A DNA stretch of 64,000 bases from JBAXPV01 sp037132075. GTDB lineage: Bacteria; Bacteroidota; Bacteroidia; Bacteroidales; CAIXZF01. Shown one piece after another: positions 32,401 through 40,609 of the stretch. The position numbers and the translations under genes are program-made. The DNA lies in assembly GCA_037132075.1 (NCBI GenBank), contig JBAXPV010000010.1, positions 50,188 to 114,187 on the forward strand. The letters run 5' to 3'. Each line of letters starts with the position of its first letter. The stretch's first letter is position 1. The notes beneath the pieces were generated by a model. The model made no database searches and had not been told where the DNA came from. It saw nothing but the letters and a program-made list of their open reading frames with translations.

Positions 32401-33807
32401 CAAGGCCATAATGGGTAAGTAAACGATAAGTATGATGACCTGTCCGAAGGTCGCAGAACTCATCATCCTCCTGGCTGAATCAAAAACATTTTCATTCATC
32501 TGCTGCTGAGAAAGTCGTGCAACACCCTGGTGATGTTGTTTGCTCATGTAGATGCGATGTACAACACTTTCCACGATGATCACGGCACCATCCACAATCA
32601 GCCCGAAGTCGATGGCCCCCAGGCTCATCAGGTTGCCGGAAACCCCGAAAATGTTCATCAGGGAAATGGCGAACAACATAGAAAGTGGAATAACTGAAGC
32701 TACAATAAGCCCGGCACGCAGATTTCCTAAAAGGAGCACCAGGATAAAAATCACGATCAAGGCACCTTCCAGTAAGTTCTTAGTGACAGTCCCAATGGCA
32801 CGCCCCACCAGGTCAGAGCGGTTCAGGTAAGGCTCGATGATAACTCCTTTCGGAAGAGATTTTTGAATAGATGCTATTCGCTTGCTTACATCATCGATGA
32901 CAGCATGGGCATTCTCGCCTTTTAACATCATCACGACACCCCCGACAGCTTCTGAAGTGTCAACAACCAACGCGCCGTAGCGGGTAGCGCTTCCAAATTG
33001 AACGGTAGCGATATCCCTGATCAGCACAGGAATCCCGGAGACATTATTCTTAACGACAATTTTTTCAATGTCGTCTAGGGTTTTTACGAGACCAATGCTA
33101 CGGATGAAATACGCATTGGGTTTTTTGTCGATATAAGCGCTTCCGGTATTTTCGTTGTTACGCTCCAGCGCATCGAAAATATCTGTTAGCGTAAGTCCTA
33201 GCCCTCTGAGTCTTTCAGGGTTTACGGCGATCTCGTATTGTTTGACAAAACCCCCATAACTGTTGATATCAGCGACTCCCGGCGTGCCAAGCATCTGCCG
33301 GCGAACTGTCCAGTCTTGCAATGTGCGCAACTCCATTGGGGTATATTTTTTTTCATAACCTTTTTCAACGGCGAGCTGGTATTGAAAAATTTCACCAAGC
33401 CCGGAAGAAATCGGGGCAAGTTCAATTTGTGCCAATCCGGGTGGAATGGCCTCTTCTGCCGCTTTTAATTTTTCACTGAGCTGTTGCCGCGCCCAGTATA
33501 CATTGACACCATCTTTAAATACGACAGTAACAACAGATAGACCGAGACGCGAAATTGAACGAAGTTCAATGATGTTTGGGATGTTGGCCACTGCCACTTC
33601 AATCGGTGCCGTGATAAAGCTCTCGACTTCCTGCACTGCCAACGAGGGAGCCAGCGAGATGACCTGTACCTGGTTGTTGGTGATGTCGGGGATCGCATCG
33701 ATAGGCAAAACCGTTAAGGAGTAGGTTCCCCAGCCGATCAGCGCTATAACAAATAGCCCAACAATGAATTTATTTTTTATAGAAAAATGGATGATGTTTT
33801 CAATCAT
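29416..33807 (-). CDS. CusA/CzcA heavy-metal RND pump fused to a TolC-like outer-membrane factor
   Basis: 1463 residues. Residues 1 to about 1045 are a heavy-metal RND transporter: FVIALIGWGTYSLTVLPIDA at the N-terminus, the proton-relay helix with GAIDFGLIVDGAVIIVES, and paired repeats of six membrane helices. After a second export-like hydrophobic stretch (LMLLVLLLTGTTYISHAQ, about 1055-1075) the rest is an OEP/TolC domain (LSLQDAIQMALDKN, ending in a long coiled-coil repeat). One polypeptide thus covers inner-membrane pump and outer-membrane channel; the adaptor follows as a separate gene. Metal specificity (Cu, Zn, Co, Cd) cannot be read. Such fusions are known in Bacteroidota. Confidence 0.93.
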   Translation of the reverse strand: MIENIIHFSIKNKFIVGLFVIALIGWGTYSLTVLPIDAIPDITNNQVQVISLAPSLAVQEVESFITAPIEVAVANIPNIIELRSISRLGLSVVTVVFKDGVNVYWARQQLSEKLKAAEEAIPPGLAQIELAPISSGLGEIFQYQLAVEKGYEKKYTPMELRTLQDWTVRRQMLGTPGVADINSYGGFVKQYEIAVNPERLRGLGLTLTDIFDALERNNENTGSAYIDKKPNAYFIRSIGLVKTLDDIEKIVVKNNVSGIPVLIRDIATVQFGSATRYGALVVDTSEAVGGVVMMLKGENAHAVIDDVSKRIASIQKSLPKGVIIEPYLNRSDLVGRAIGTVTKNLLEGALIVIFILVLLLGNLRAGLIVASVIPLSMLFAISLMNIFGVSGNLMSLGAIDFGLIVDGAVIIVESVVHRIYMSKQHHQGVARLSQQQMNENVFDSARRMMSSATFGQVIILIVYLPIMALVGIEGKMFRPMAEVVAFALLGAAILSLTYVPMASALFLSKKTTHKRNFSDTLMEKMHQGFDPLLDFALRRKLFVTITAITIFLCSLFLFTRLGGEFIPQLEEGDLAAGVMTLQGGSLTNTIDQVKKANKILIDNFPEVKHAVCKIGAGEIPTDPTPMETGDYIITLKDKSEWTSAKTREELVDKMKDKLVTLAGVKFEFQQPIQMRFNEFMSGSKQDIAIKIFGDDLTILAEKATEVEKIISAVGGVEDINVEKVTGLAQVQVTYNRDRLAQYGLSVDEVNRVLRAAFAGSQAGVVFDEEKRFALVVRLDKDYRQSLDDVKNLSVALPNGGLIPFEQVADVDIKSGPAQVSREDTKRRITVGFNVRNRDVQSVITEVSGLVDKKVMMPVGYYISYGGQFQNLEAARNRLAIAVPVALLLIFILLYFTFNSVKQSLLIFTAVPMSAIGGVIALWMRGMNFSISAGVGFIALFGVAVLNGIVLIAEFNRLEKEGVTDITERVRKGLHSRLRPVIMTAAVASLGFLPMALSVSAGAEVQKPLATVVIGGLITATLLTLLVLPVFYIFFSSISFKFSMKSNKTKALMLLVLLLTGTTYISHAQPAKSRTLSLQDAIQMALDKNYTLHTAALTVKEQAAQKGAAWDIPKTSIDGQYGQFNSNTNDNSFTISQSFAFPSVYVNQQRLARANVKSSQYQEKAQQLEVATQVKQVYWQLVYLYSRSRQMQTKDSLFSGLSRAAELRAKAGETNRLEMITARSLSLEIKNELNQLNADIGIYKHKLQILLNSKEEFSPADTQLKRLGFSVLPDTLSLTQNASLSRAAEEAEVMRLQKKVEFSKMLPDLSVGYFSQTIIGTQEINGAGRTFGSSDRFTGLQAGITIPLWFIPNTSKIKAAGIREQIARNEAEALAKSSRDNYQALLDEYNKYSSSVNYYEQQANAEADLIISQANLSFKAGAVDYLDYVMSLNTAMSIKQNYLEALNNYNQTLINIDFISGKIF

Positions 33808-33905
33808 AGCGTAGCAAGTGAAGATTCAAATGAAAATGGATTTCCTTTTCAGTTTAGGAGTGAAAAGTGAAAAACGAAAAGTGAAAGAGAATGGAGTCTT
33901 AGGAA

Positions 33906-34217
33906 TTAGCCTATTTTGGGGGGCTGCCAGATGGAAGAGGCAGGTGTTGCTAAAGATTCGGAAGAATAACCGAAAATGTGATTTATTTGAAAAGGGAAGC
34001 AGTCGAACCTGACAACACTGATCTGCTGGATCACAGGGGAAACACAGCAATAACAGGTGCAGAAAGGGGAACAATGATCGGCGTTTTCCTGGTGATTGTC
34101 ATTGTTGCTGCTATTTAATTCTGTTTTATGGGCACATTGATCATTTTGGACATCAATGCAGGGCATTGCCGTGAGCAAGAGAATATAAAAAGAAAATATC
34201 GTTGCTATGATTTTCAC
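33906..34217 (-). CDS. Small exported Cys/His-rich protein (DUF6660-like)
   Basis: 103 residues from GTG. A signal peptide (ATIFSFYILLLTAMPCID) is followed by a short region rich in Cys and His (DNHQENADHCSPFCTCYCC), the pattern of small periplasmic proteins found upstream of Cus/Czc efflux genes in Bacteroidota. It ends 98 bp before the pump gene on the same strand. A metal-binding or metal-sensing role in the periplasm is inferred from composition and position. ORFs on the opposite strand here are shadows. Confidence 0.7.
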   Translation of the reverse strand: MKIIATIFSFYILLLTAMPCIDVQNDQCAHKTELNSSNNDNHQENADHCSPFCTCYCCVSPVIQQISVVRFDCFPFQINHIFGYSSESLATPASSIWQPPKIG

Positions 34218-34221
34218 ATGA

Positions 34222-34229
34222 CAAAGATA
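34222..34229 (-). promoter_or_regulatory. -7 box just upstream of the Cys/His-rich gene
   Basis: Minus-strand TATCTTTG fits TAnnTTTG but ends only 4 bases before the GTG, so the transcript would be nearly leaderless if both calls are right. Confidence 0.3.
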
Positions 34230-34245
34230 TGAATTACTTTAACAA

Positions 34246-35964
34246 TCAGGGTTCACTGAGGATCATCAATCTTGTTTTTGTATAGGATCTTGAGTTACCG
34301 TGAGCTTCAAGACGATACGTATAAACTCCGTTTGGGAGGAGACCGGCTTCCATTTTTAGCGAATGCAAGCCAGCAGATTGAAACTCGTCAATCAAGCATG
34401 TAATTTCTTTTCCCAGGAGGTCATAAATTTTTAGGCTCACTTTCCCTGGTTCTGGGATAAAGTATGAGATTTCAGTATTGACATTGAATGGGTTGGGCAC
34501 ATTTTGTTCCAGGGAAAACTTATCATTTTGTGCTGCAATATTTGGCAATCCATTGACCAAATTGGGGCTAACAACAACAATTTTAATGGTTTTATAACGG
34601 AATGCAGGCACCGGGCAAAAGTCATCACTTACTTTAAAATGGAATAGGTAGGTTTTGAAATACAAATGATTGGTGTCACCAGTTCCAGCCAACAAATGAT
34701 CATAAGTGGTTTGCCAAACAAAATTCGTGGCTGTATAAACATAGCTGGAAGCCGGGGGTGGGGGATTCAATGTGGCGCAGGGAGGCGTTAAACAACCGCT
34801 GATGCTGTTGGTAAAGTCAATAGGATTGAATTGCTGTCCTGAAGCAAAAATGCTGACTAATTGCATATCATACATCCCCGTAATGGTATCCCTGTTTAAA
34901 CTGTCAAAATCCACTGCATTATAAAAAAAGTTCACTAAGGTTCCAGCAACCACCGAATCGGTGTATTCCGTATATAATCCTGTTAATGGATTGGTAAAGG
35001 GTGGATCAACTACTGGTGGCGTATTTGGAGGAGAAGTTGGCGAAGCTGTTGGACAATTCAATAAAACGACCTGCATTTCACGAAAAATCTCGGCGTTTTT
35101 AATGCCGTTCTTATAAGCAGTTACTTTTAATGAAGTAATAAACGCACCACTTGTGAATGAGGTAAAGGAGATTTCCCCGGTGACAGGATCAACCTGGGCC
35201 GGAATGTTATTTGGATTTTGAAAGATTCCTGGCAAGGGGCTATTAAATGAGTAGCCGGTAGCAGCCGGGCTAAGGACGTTCGTTTGACTTACCATGGGTT
35301 TTGCCCATTCATAGGATAAAGAATCCAATTCTTTATCATCTCCATTGGGATTGTATGTAAAAGGATAAGCTGTACAAATTATTGTGGTAGGGTTTTCCCC
35401 GAATTCAGGGCTATTGTCCCAACAATTGTCAGCGGTCGTGCCAGGATAAGGGTACATAATAGCGCGAAGCCACCAGTCCTGAATTCCCGAGTTTGAGTAA
35501 TTGGTACAGGGGTTACGTGCGCTGCCTGAAAAGGCAAAATACCAACCAGTGGCTGGAATAGCCGTAGCAGGTAAGTCAACGCCGTTCGGATAGTCACGAT
35601 CAGTCGTATAGGTATATTCCTCAACAGCTCCTGTATTGGGTAGAGAAGGGGCCGGGTAACAATAGATGTGAGGGAAAGTTGAATTGGAATTACAGTCCGG
35701 TGAAATATCTTTTTTTCCAAGGATGTCTGTGGGGTATAGAGAAATAGCAATACCCTGAGAAGAGAAGCCAGGTGCATTTGTTTGTAGGTATTCTGTATTT
35801 TGATAACACGTAAAACATCCCTGACACTCTCTGTAAACATGCATAATAAAGCGGAAATTGCCGTTTGGCAGGCATTCCCAGGTGATCTCACCGCCCATGA
35901 AATGAGAAGAAAATAAATGGGTAACAGAGAAAAACAGGATTACCAGGAGTAATAATTTTTTCAT
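34246..35964 (-). CDS. Secreted T9SS-sorted protein with cadherin/PKD-like body
   Basis: 572 residues with a signal peptide (MKKLLLLVILFFSVTHLFS). The mature start SHFMGGEITWECLPNGNFRF is a recurring opening of large T9SS-exported proteins in Bacteroidota. The body has paired cysteines near the N-terminus (ECQGCFTCYQ) and beta-sandwich-like segments. The last 85 residues, from QNVPNPFNVNTEISYFI to GVYTYRLEAHGNSRSYTKTR, form a T9SS sorting domain. No catalytic motif is seen. It lies 28 bp before the Cys/His-rich gene on the same strand, but a link to metal efflux is unlikely. Confidence 0.78.
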   Translation of the reverse strand: MKKLLLLVILFFSVTHLFSSHFMGGEITWECLPNGNFRFIMHVYRECQGCFTCYQNTEYLQTNAPGFSSQGIAISLYPTDILGKKDISPDCNSNSTFPHIYCYPAPSLPNTGAVEEYTYTTDRDYPNGVDLPATAIPATGWYFAFSGSARNPCTNYSNSGIQDWWLRAIMYPYPGTTADNCWDNSPEFGENPTTIICTAYPFTYNPNGDDKELDSLSYEWAKPMVSQTNVLSPAATGYSFNSPLPGIFQNPNNIPAQVDPVTGEISFTSFTSGAFITSLKVTAYKNGIKNAEIFREMQVVLLNCPTASPTSPPNTPPVVDPPFTNPLTGLYTEYTDSVVAGTLVNFFYNAVDFDSLNRDTITGMYDMQLVSIFASGQQFNPIDFTNSISGCLTPPCATLNPPPPASSYVYTATNFVWQTTYDHLLAGTGDTNHLYFKTYLFHFKVSDDFCPVPAFRYKTIKIVVVSPNLVNGLPNIAAQNDKFSLEQNVPNPFNVNTEISYFIPEPGKVSLKIYDLLGKEITCLIDEFQSAGLHSLKMEAGLLPNGVYTYRLEAHGNSRSYTKTRLMILSEP

Positions 35965-36044
35965 GACTGTGATTGTTATATAAAAGAACTTATAATATAT
36001 AGACTCCTTTTATTTGAAAGGTTGCCCGGAACTAGTCTTTTTGT

Positions 36045-36092
36045 TTCACACGGAGGTCACGGATTTTTGACTCAGAGTTCACGGAGTTTTAA
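36045..36092. repeat. Degenerate intergenic repeat
   Basis: TTTCACACGGAGGTCACGGA followed by TTTTTGACTCAGAGTTCACG GAG-type words, related to the cgcagat family at 1108-1222. It lies after the CotH-domain gene. Confidence 0.45.
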
Positions 36093-36108
36093 ATAGTTTG
36101 TCCAGAGA

Positions 36109-38115
36109 TTAGTTCCTAATTAGTTTCTTACCAGCCAAAGTATAAGTCCTTCCCGAATGATCAGTCAAAGTCATTGAGATAAAATACATTCCTGGCCTAA
36201 GTTCCCCCGGAGTGATTCCAATATCCTGTCCATCCAGCCCATCCTGTTTATATACTTCACGCTCAAATACAAGCCTCCCCAAAACATCATGTATCAATAC
36301 CTTGAAATCCCCGGAAGCCGGTAGATGGTTCACCCGAACAATAAAATTATCATGAAAGGGATTTGGGAAAACGCTGATATCTCCATCAGCCAAGATATGA
36401 TCTTCAATTCCAAGATTGATGTTGTTGGAAGCTCCTGGTGTCGGGATTTGCAGCACCTGCATCATGCCGGCTCCATTAGGCAAAAGCCCCATAGGTACAT
36501 CTGTAGTTTGCGCCCCAAAAGTAAGCGCATCAATGGGGATGCTCCCGTTTGCCAGGGATGTAAAAATTCCGATTTGCTCACCTCCGGCAGAAAGTTTGAA
36601 GTTCGTGTGGTGATCACCCTGAAGTGAATCCCCATCTGCCCAGATCAACAGAAAGGAGCCGGCATTCAGGTTGATTTGAGGCAATTTCCATTTGTCAGGC
36701 TTGTTGAGGTTATCTGTTAAATATTTGTCTCCCAGCCAGACCGGCCCACTGTCACCATTATAAATCTCGATCCAGTCGTCATATTCCCCGAACTCATCAG
36801 CAATTGTACTGCTGTTACTTGCCATGAATTCATTGATATACAATAGGGGGGTGGTTTCAATAATCAGTTGTTGCATGGCATAATTGTAGCGGGTGCCTAT
36901 AAATGGTTTCAAGCCGTACTTAACATGTCCTCCCAATGCCTGGGTATAGGAATCAGTAAAATTTTGCATATTCCATCCATAATCCAGCGAACGATATGGA
37001 TCAAATGAAGCATATCCGTAAATCATCGTATAAATGCTGTCGATCTCAGGAAACATTTTCTGGGTGTTGAAATATTCCTTTAAAAATTGCTTTATGTAAA
37101 ATGAAAACTCATTACGATATAAAGGATTTTGGAGTATTCTCTTCGTGAGTGGCCTTGGATCAGAAGAAGCCCAATTGTAGATATTGCGCGTCCCCCAATT
37201 AATATTCATCCAGTCAATCCCATAAGTATTGTCCGTATCATAGGGGATAAATTCAAACTTGTTGCTTGCCAGGTTGTGGTAGAGATAGTAATTGTTATTA
37301 TTATACGAATACCCGTCCCAATGCCCTGTCATAAACTCTATAACAAGATATTTTAAATAAGATTGTACATTGAATACCTGATCCAGTTTGAGTTGCAATG
37401 AATCAGAGGCGCAATTGTTCAATACATCAATGAAATGGGCCAGGTCACTGTAATCGTCAGCAGTATTGTTGGTTTTTAATTCATAGACCCTGCGGCCACC
37501 ACTTTCCAGTTTATAAAGATTCGGATTGCTGCCAAGATATTGAAGATCAGCAGGATAAAGGCACTTATACAGATTTCCATTGTTATCTCCGAAGCGGCTT
37601 TTTACGAACTGGTCATCAATATGTTCAACATTGACATATAAACCATAATAACTCCCATTAATGTAAACCTGTGTATGTGATGCCCTGGGTGCCGGTACGC
37701 CGAAACGTTTAAAGAGGTTCCAACAGAGCTTGGAACGTATAATGCCAGGATCATTATGCTCTCCATTAAGATTCAGCTTTTCGAGGTTGTCATATTTCTG
37801 CCCGGCAATCCATGTGTTAAAAGAAACTTTAAACGATTTCTTTTGAGAAAACAAGGAAGTCCCTCCCCGCAATCGAAAGCCTATATTATGAATGGTGTCG
37901 TGTGGAATCAGTGAATTATGAAAGATGAAAATGGCATGGTATTCATAAATGTCCTCCAGTTCAGTGTATATTAAGGCAAGGCTGTCAGGGTTAATTAGAA
38001 TGTCAATGCGTGGAACCTCATTATCCTTGAAAACTATCCCCTGATCCGGGAATGTCTGGGCATGCAGACTTGCTACCACAATGGCCAAAAGGAAAATAAT
38101 TGATATTTTTTTCAT
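36109..38115 (-). CDS. CotH kinase family protein with lamin-tail and T9SS domains
   Basis: 668 residues with a signal peptide (IIFLLAIVVASLHAQ). The CotH domain (about 30-400) includes GFRLRGGTSLFSQKKSFKV, NLNGEHNDPGIIRSKL, GSYYGLYVNVEHIDDQFV and FIPYDTDNTYGID, the last supplying the metal-binding acidic residues of this atypical protein kinase fold. A lamin-tail domain follows (YINEFMASNSSTIADEFGEY DDWIEIYN). The C-terminus (ISVFPNPFHDNFIVRV, GMYFISMTLTDHSGRTY) is a T9SS sorting domain. Probably a surface protein that phosphorylates or binds other exported proteins. It follows the fucosidase gene by 11 bp. Confidence 0.85.
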   Translation of the reverse strand: MKKISIIFLLAIVVASLHAQTFPDQGIVFKDNEVPRIDILINPDSLALIYTELEDIYEYHAIFIFHNSLIPHDTIHNIGFRLRGGTSLFSQKKSFKVSFNTWIAGQKYDNLEKLNLNGEHNDPGIIRSKLCWNLFKRFGVPAPRASHTQVYINGSYYGLYVNVEHIDDQFVKSRFGDNNGNLYKCLYPADLQYLGSNPNLYKLESGGRRVYELKTNNTADDYSDLAHFIDVLNNCASDSLQLKLDQVFNVQSYLKYLVIEFMTGHWDGYSYNNNNYYLYHNLASNKFEFIPYDTDNTYGIDWMNINWGTRNIYNWASSDPRPLTKRILQNPLYRNEFSFYIKQFLKEYFNTQKMFPEIDSIYTMIYGYASFDPYRSLDYGWNMQNFTDSYTQALGGHVKYGLKPFIGTRYNYAMQQLIIETTPLLYINEFMASNSSTIADEFGEYDDWIEIYNGDSGPVWLGDKYLTDNLNKPDKWKLPQINLNAGSFLLIWADGDSLQGDHHTNFKLSAGGEQIGIFTSLANGSIPIDALTFGAQTTDVPMGLLPNGAGMMQVLQIPTPGASNNINLGIEDHILADGDISVFPNPFHDNFIVRVNHLPASGDFKVLIHDVLGRLVFEREVYKQDGLDGQDIGITPGELRPGMYFISMTLTDHSGRTYTLAGKKLIRN

Positions 38116-38126
38116 GAGTGAATTCC

Positions 38127-39464
38127 TCAGGGTTTCAATTTACCCTCCAAAGATACGCAGATAACAGTGATTTGCGGGTCAAGGCAATCATCCGGGACAT
38201 CGACCAGCAGGAGTCCAGGGCTTTGGCTCCACCAGGCTTTCATTTGAATTTTAAAATTCAGGCTGTTGCCTTTTCCAACTACCCAGGCCGTACGAACATT
38301 GTTTTTCAGACCTTTCACAAATAAGGGCCCGTTTGGCTTGTGTTCTACAAATAAATATAATTTGGTGCTGTCGGCCGACAAAGTGCTGGGTCCTGAGAAC
38401 CAGTCTCTTGGAATTCCTGCTTTGGTGCCATAAATGGCAGGGGCATGTTTCTTTGTCCATCGGCCCAGTTCTTTGAGTACAGCTACCTCTTCAGCAGGAA
38501 TAGTACCGTCTTCTTTCGGCCCCACGTCCAGTAACATATTGCCACCCAGGCTGATACAGTCAGCAAAGATGCGGATGATTTCATTCGGACTTTTAAATTC
38601 TATGTCTGTTGGCTGATATCCCCAGGAATCATTGATGGTCATACAAAGCTCCCAGTAAGGTGTTTTCTGTTTCCCAATAGGAATGCCTTGTTCTGGTGTG
38701 TCATAGTCTCCATATCCCTGGAGCCTGGAATTAATAATGGTTTTGGGATTCTGCACGAAAAGTTTTTCCCGGATCTCCTTTGCTTTCCATTTTTCAGCGC
38801 TTTGCTCCCAGTCCCCGTCGAACCACCAGAGATCGGGTTTGTAATGAGTTCCCAGGTCATCGAGTTGTGCATTAAGAAATCCAAGGAACTTGTTCCAGCG
38901 AAGGCTGTCTTTTTCATAACGTTTCTGGTCTCTCAGGAATTCTGGATAGTCGGGATGCGACCAGTCTAGGAGGGAATAGTACAAACCTACTTTAAGTCCT
39001 TTGTCGCGCATGGCCTTACAGTAAGGCGCCAGGAGATCTCGTTTTGCAGGTGTCTTTTTTAGGACATTTAACTCATTGACTTTTGAATCCCACAGAGCCA
39101 CACCGTCATGGTGCATACTCGTCATTACGGCATATTTGGCGCCACTTTCAGAAAAGAGATCAGCCCAGGCTGCAGGATCATAGTTCTTCGCAGTAAAGCC
39201 ATTCAGCTGTTTCATATAATCTTCGTGCGAGATCTTCCCATTATGGAACGACCAGCTCTCATCAATCCCATTGACAGCATAAATTCCATAATGGACAAAG
39301 ATGCCCAGCTTTGCATCCGAAAACCATTGCATCCGGGATGCCTTTGCTTCCGGGCTTTCCTGTGAAAATAACTGCAGGGGGAATAAAAGGAGGAGCAGTA
39401 GGGCTTTTTGTAATGAGAATTGGTGACGGTTCACTGGAGTCTCTTTTAGTTCAACCTGAATCAT
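38127..39464 (-). CDS. Alpha-L-fucosidase (GH29)
   Basis: 445 residues. After a hydrophobic export signal (ALLLLLLFPLQLFSQ) comes RMQWFSDAKLGIFVHYGIYA, the GH29 opening. The nucleophile Asp is in LWWFDGDWE (about residue 215), and GGNMLLDVGPKEDGTIP and YAVMTSMHHDGVALWDS are family segments. It removes terminal alpha-fucose from glycans, probably in the periplasm. The ATG at 39464 is used; a GTG ten codons later is an equally good start with a tidier signal peptide. It is followed by the CotH gene after 11 bp. Confidence 0.92.
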   Translation of the reverse strand: MIQVELKETPVNRHQFSLQKALLLLLLFPLQLFSQESPEAKASRMQWFSDAKLGIFVHYGIYAVNGIDESWSFHNGKISHEDYMKQLNGFTAKNYDPAAWADLFSESGAKYAVMTSMHHDGVALWDSKVNELNVLKKTPAKRDLLAPYCKAMRDKGLKVGLYYSLLDWSHPDYPEFLRDQKRYEKDSLRWNKFLGFLNAQLDDLGTHYKPDLWWFDGDWEQSAEKWKAKEIREKLFVQNPKTIINSRLQGYGDYDTPEQGIPIGKQKTPYWELCMTINDSWGYQPTDIEFKSPNEIIRIFADCISLGGNMLLDVGPKEDGTIPAEEVAVLKELGRWTKKHAPAIYGTKAGIPRDWFSGPSTLSADSTKLYLFVEHKPNGPLFVKGLKNNVRTAWVVGKGNSLNFKIQMKAWWSQSPGLLLVDVPDDCLDPQITVICVSLEGKLKP

Positions 39465-39547
39465 ATATCTGCCGAAAATTACGCAGAAATTGTGTAAAAT
39501 CGCCTCTGGGAACTACAGAAAATTAAATGTTTCATAAAAACATGACA

Positions 39548-39584
39548 TTCCCTGGTTCACCGACAATGTTCCCCGGTTCACCGA
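39548..39584 (+). promoter_or_regulatory. Two direct operator-like repeats, 21 bp apart
   Basis: TTCCCTGGTTCACCGA (39548-39563) and TTCCCCGGTTCACCGA (39569-39584) differ at one base and start exactly 21 bases apart, two helical turns. They end next to a TTTG that could be the -33 element of the following gene. LytTR-type activators bind paired direct repeats with this spacing, so such a site is plausible. Confidence 0.65.
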
Positions 39585-39614
39585 TTTGTGTTTTACCAGG
39601 CTGTAACATTGACG

Positions 39615-39622
39615 TAGTTTTG
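39615..39622 (+). promoter_or_regulatory. -7 box for the small secreted protein gene
   Basis: TAGTTTTG fits TAnnTTTG. TTTG at 39585-39588 lies 26 bases upstream, wider than usual, which would fit a promoter needing an activator. The ATG is 41 bases downstream. Confidence 0.45.
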
Positions 39623-39663
39623 TCGTCATAAGAACAAAACGAAACATCAAAAAATTAATTTAT

Positions 39664-40053
39664 ATGAAAACGACAGTTCAAACTTTAAACAATATTTTCA
39701 GAATCAGTTTAATTGCTGGGACCCTGTTTATCTTCAGCAATCTTCAGGCAAGCGATACCAAAGCACTGAATTCAAAAACCAACTTTGCTTCCCTGACAAG
39801 TTCTGTGATTTCAATTGGAAATGATCCGGTGGCCTCTGAAACTACGGCTGTTAAGAATCCTATGCTGGATGATTCAACCTATTGGGTGAATTACCTGAAG
39901 AATACCATAAGGACAGATGAGGAGGATACTTCATCACTTCAAAACCCAATGAATGAGATGAACTCAAATCCAAGGTTTTGGGTTGATTATCTGAAAGAAA
40001 TTACTATTTCGCCAGCTTTGCAATCTGATCTAAAGGAAGGCTATTCGCTATAG
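39664..40053 (+). CDS. Small secreted protein with duplicated WVxYLK motif
   Basis: 129 residues, not assigned to a family. A signal peptide (IFRISLIAGTLFIFSNLQAS) is followed by a Ser/Thr-rich region and two similar segments, NPMLDDSTYWVNYLKNTI and NPMNEMNSNPRFWVDYLKEI. The promoter has a paired operator-like repeat. Its 3' end overlaps the convergent gene by 50 bases, which is unusual but both frames look real. The regulated expression and short repeat suggest a secreted peptide-like factor, which is speculation. Confidence 0.6.
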   Translation: MKTTVQTLNNIFRISLIAGTLFIFSNLQASDTKALNSKTNFASLTSSVISIGNDPVASETTAVKNPMLDDSTYWVNYLKNTIRTDEEDTSSLQNPMNEMNSNPRFWVDYLKEITISPALQSDLKEGYSL

Positions 40054-40609
40054 TGATCACGTCATTCTCTGCTGGAATCCCTTTCAGTCTCAATGAGACC
40101 AGGGTTTGGTTCATTGGGATCTGCAAATCATAGGTCACGATTCCATTTTCTCCTGCTCCCTTTTGCAATAATGATTTGTAGCCATTGACTTTTATCCTTT
40201 TTTGATTGGGATCAGAAGCTCCCATCATGGCTGGCATCGATAGCAGTGCATTCAAAGAAGTTAGCATGGGTGAATCACTCATGATCTCCAGGCTCCCACT
40301 CTTTTCTGCAGCGCCATAGCTGCGGCTGACGAACAGACCAGCAATGCCGGCAGCACCGCTGATGTTATCATCTTTCTCATTAAAGTTGAGGTCGTTTAGT
40401 TTTTTTGGTAAGATATCCAGGATGTCTTTCCCGATAGCTTTGTTGATCTCCAGCAAAGCCTGCTGAAGGGCGAAGCGGGTATTGTCATAATTTTTTTCAG
40501 CAAATGCTTTTTCGGCTTCTGATAACTTAGCCGCAGTCTCCTGTGCCCTCAGGCATGGGATTGTCAGGCAAAAGGCCACGATTGCGAGGGTATATTTTAT
40601 CGTTCTCAT
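40004..40609 (-). CDS. Hypothetical exported protein, paralogue of the upstream gene
   Basis: 201 residues with a signal peptide (YTLAIVAFCLTIPCLRAQ). It is homologous to the protein encoded just upstream: EKNYDNTRFALQQALLEIN here against AKNYGDARFAVRQAIQGVE there, and both keep IGKxIL, a GxAGL turn and a SDSPML/NDAPML stretch. No known family is recognised. The genes overlap by 4 bases (ATGA). The 3' end overlaps the small secreted-protein gene. Probably periplasmic or surface-exposed. Confidence 0.65.
   Translation of the reverse strand: MRTIKYTLAIVAFCLTIPCLRAQETAAKLSEAEKAFAEKNYDNTRFALQQALLEINKAIGKDILDILPKKLNDLNFNEKDDNISGAAGIAGLFVSRSYGAAEKSGSLEIMSDSPMLTSLNALLSMPAMMGASDPNQKRIKVNGYKSLLQKGAGENGIVTYDLQIPMNQTLVSLRLKGIPAENDVITIANSLPLDQIAKLAK

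Noticed and set aside
33818..34074. Small ORFs on both strands between the pump and the Cys/His-rich gene
   Set aside because: They overlap the Cys/His-rich gene or low-complexity DNA and have no export signal or motif.
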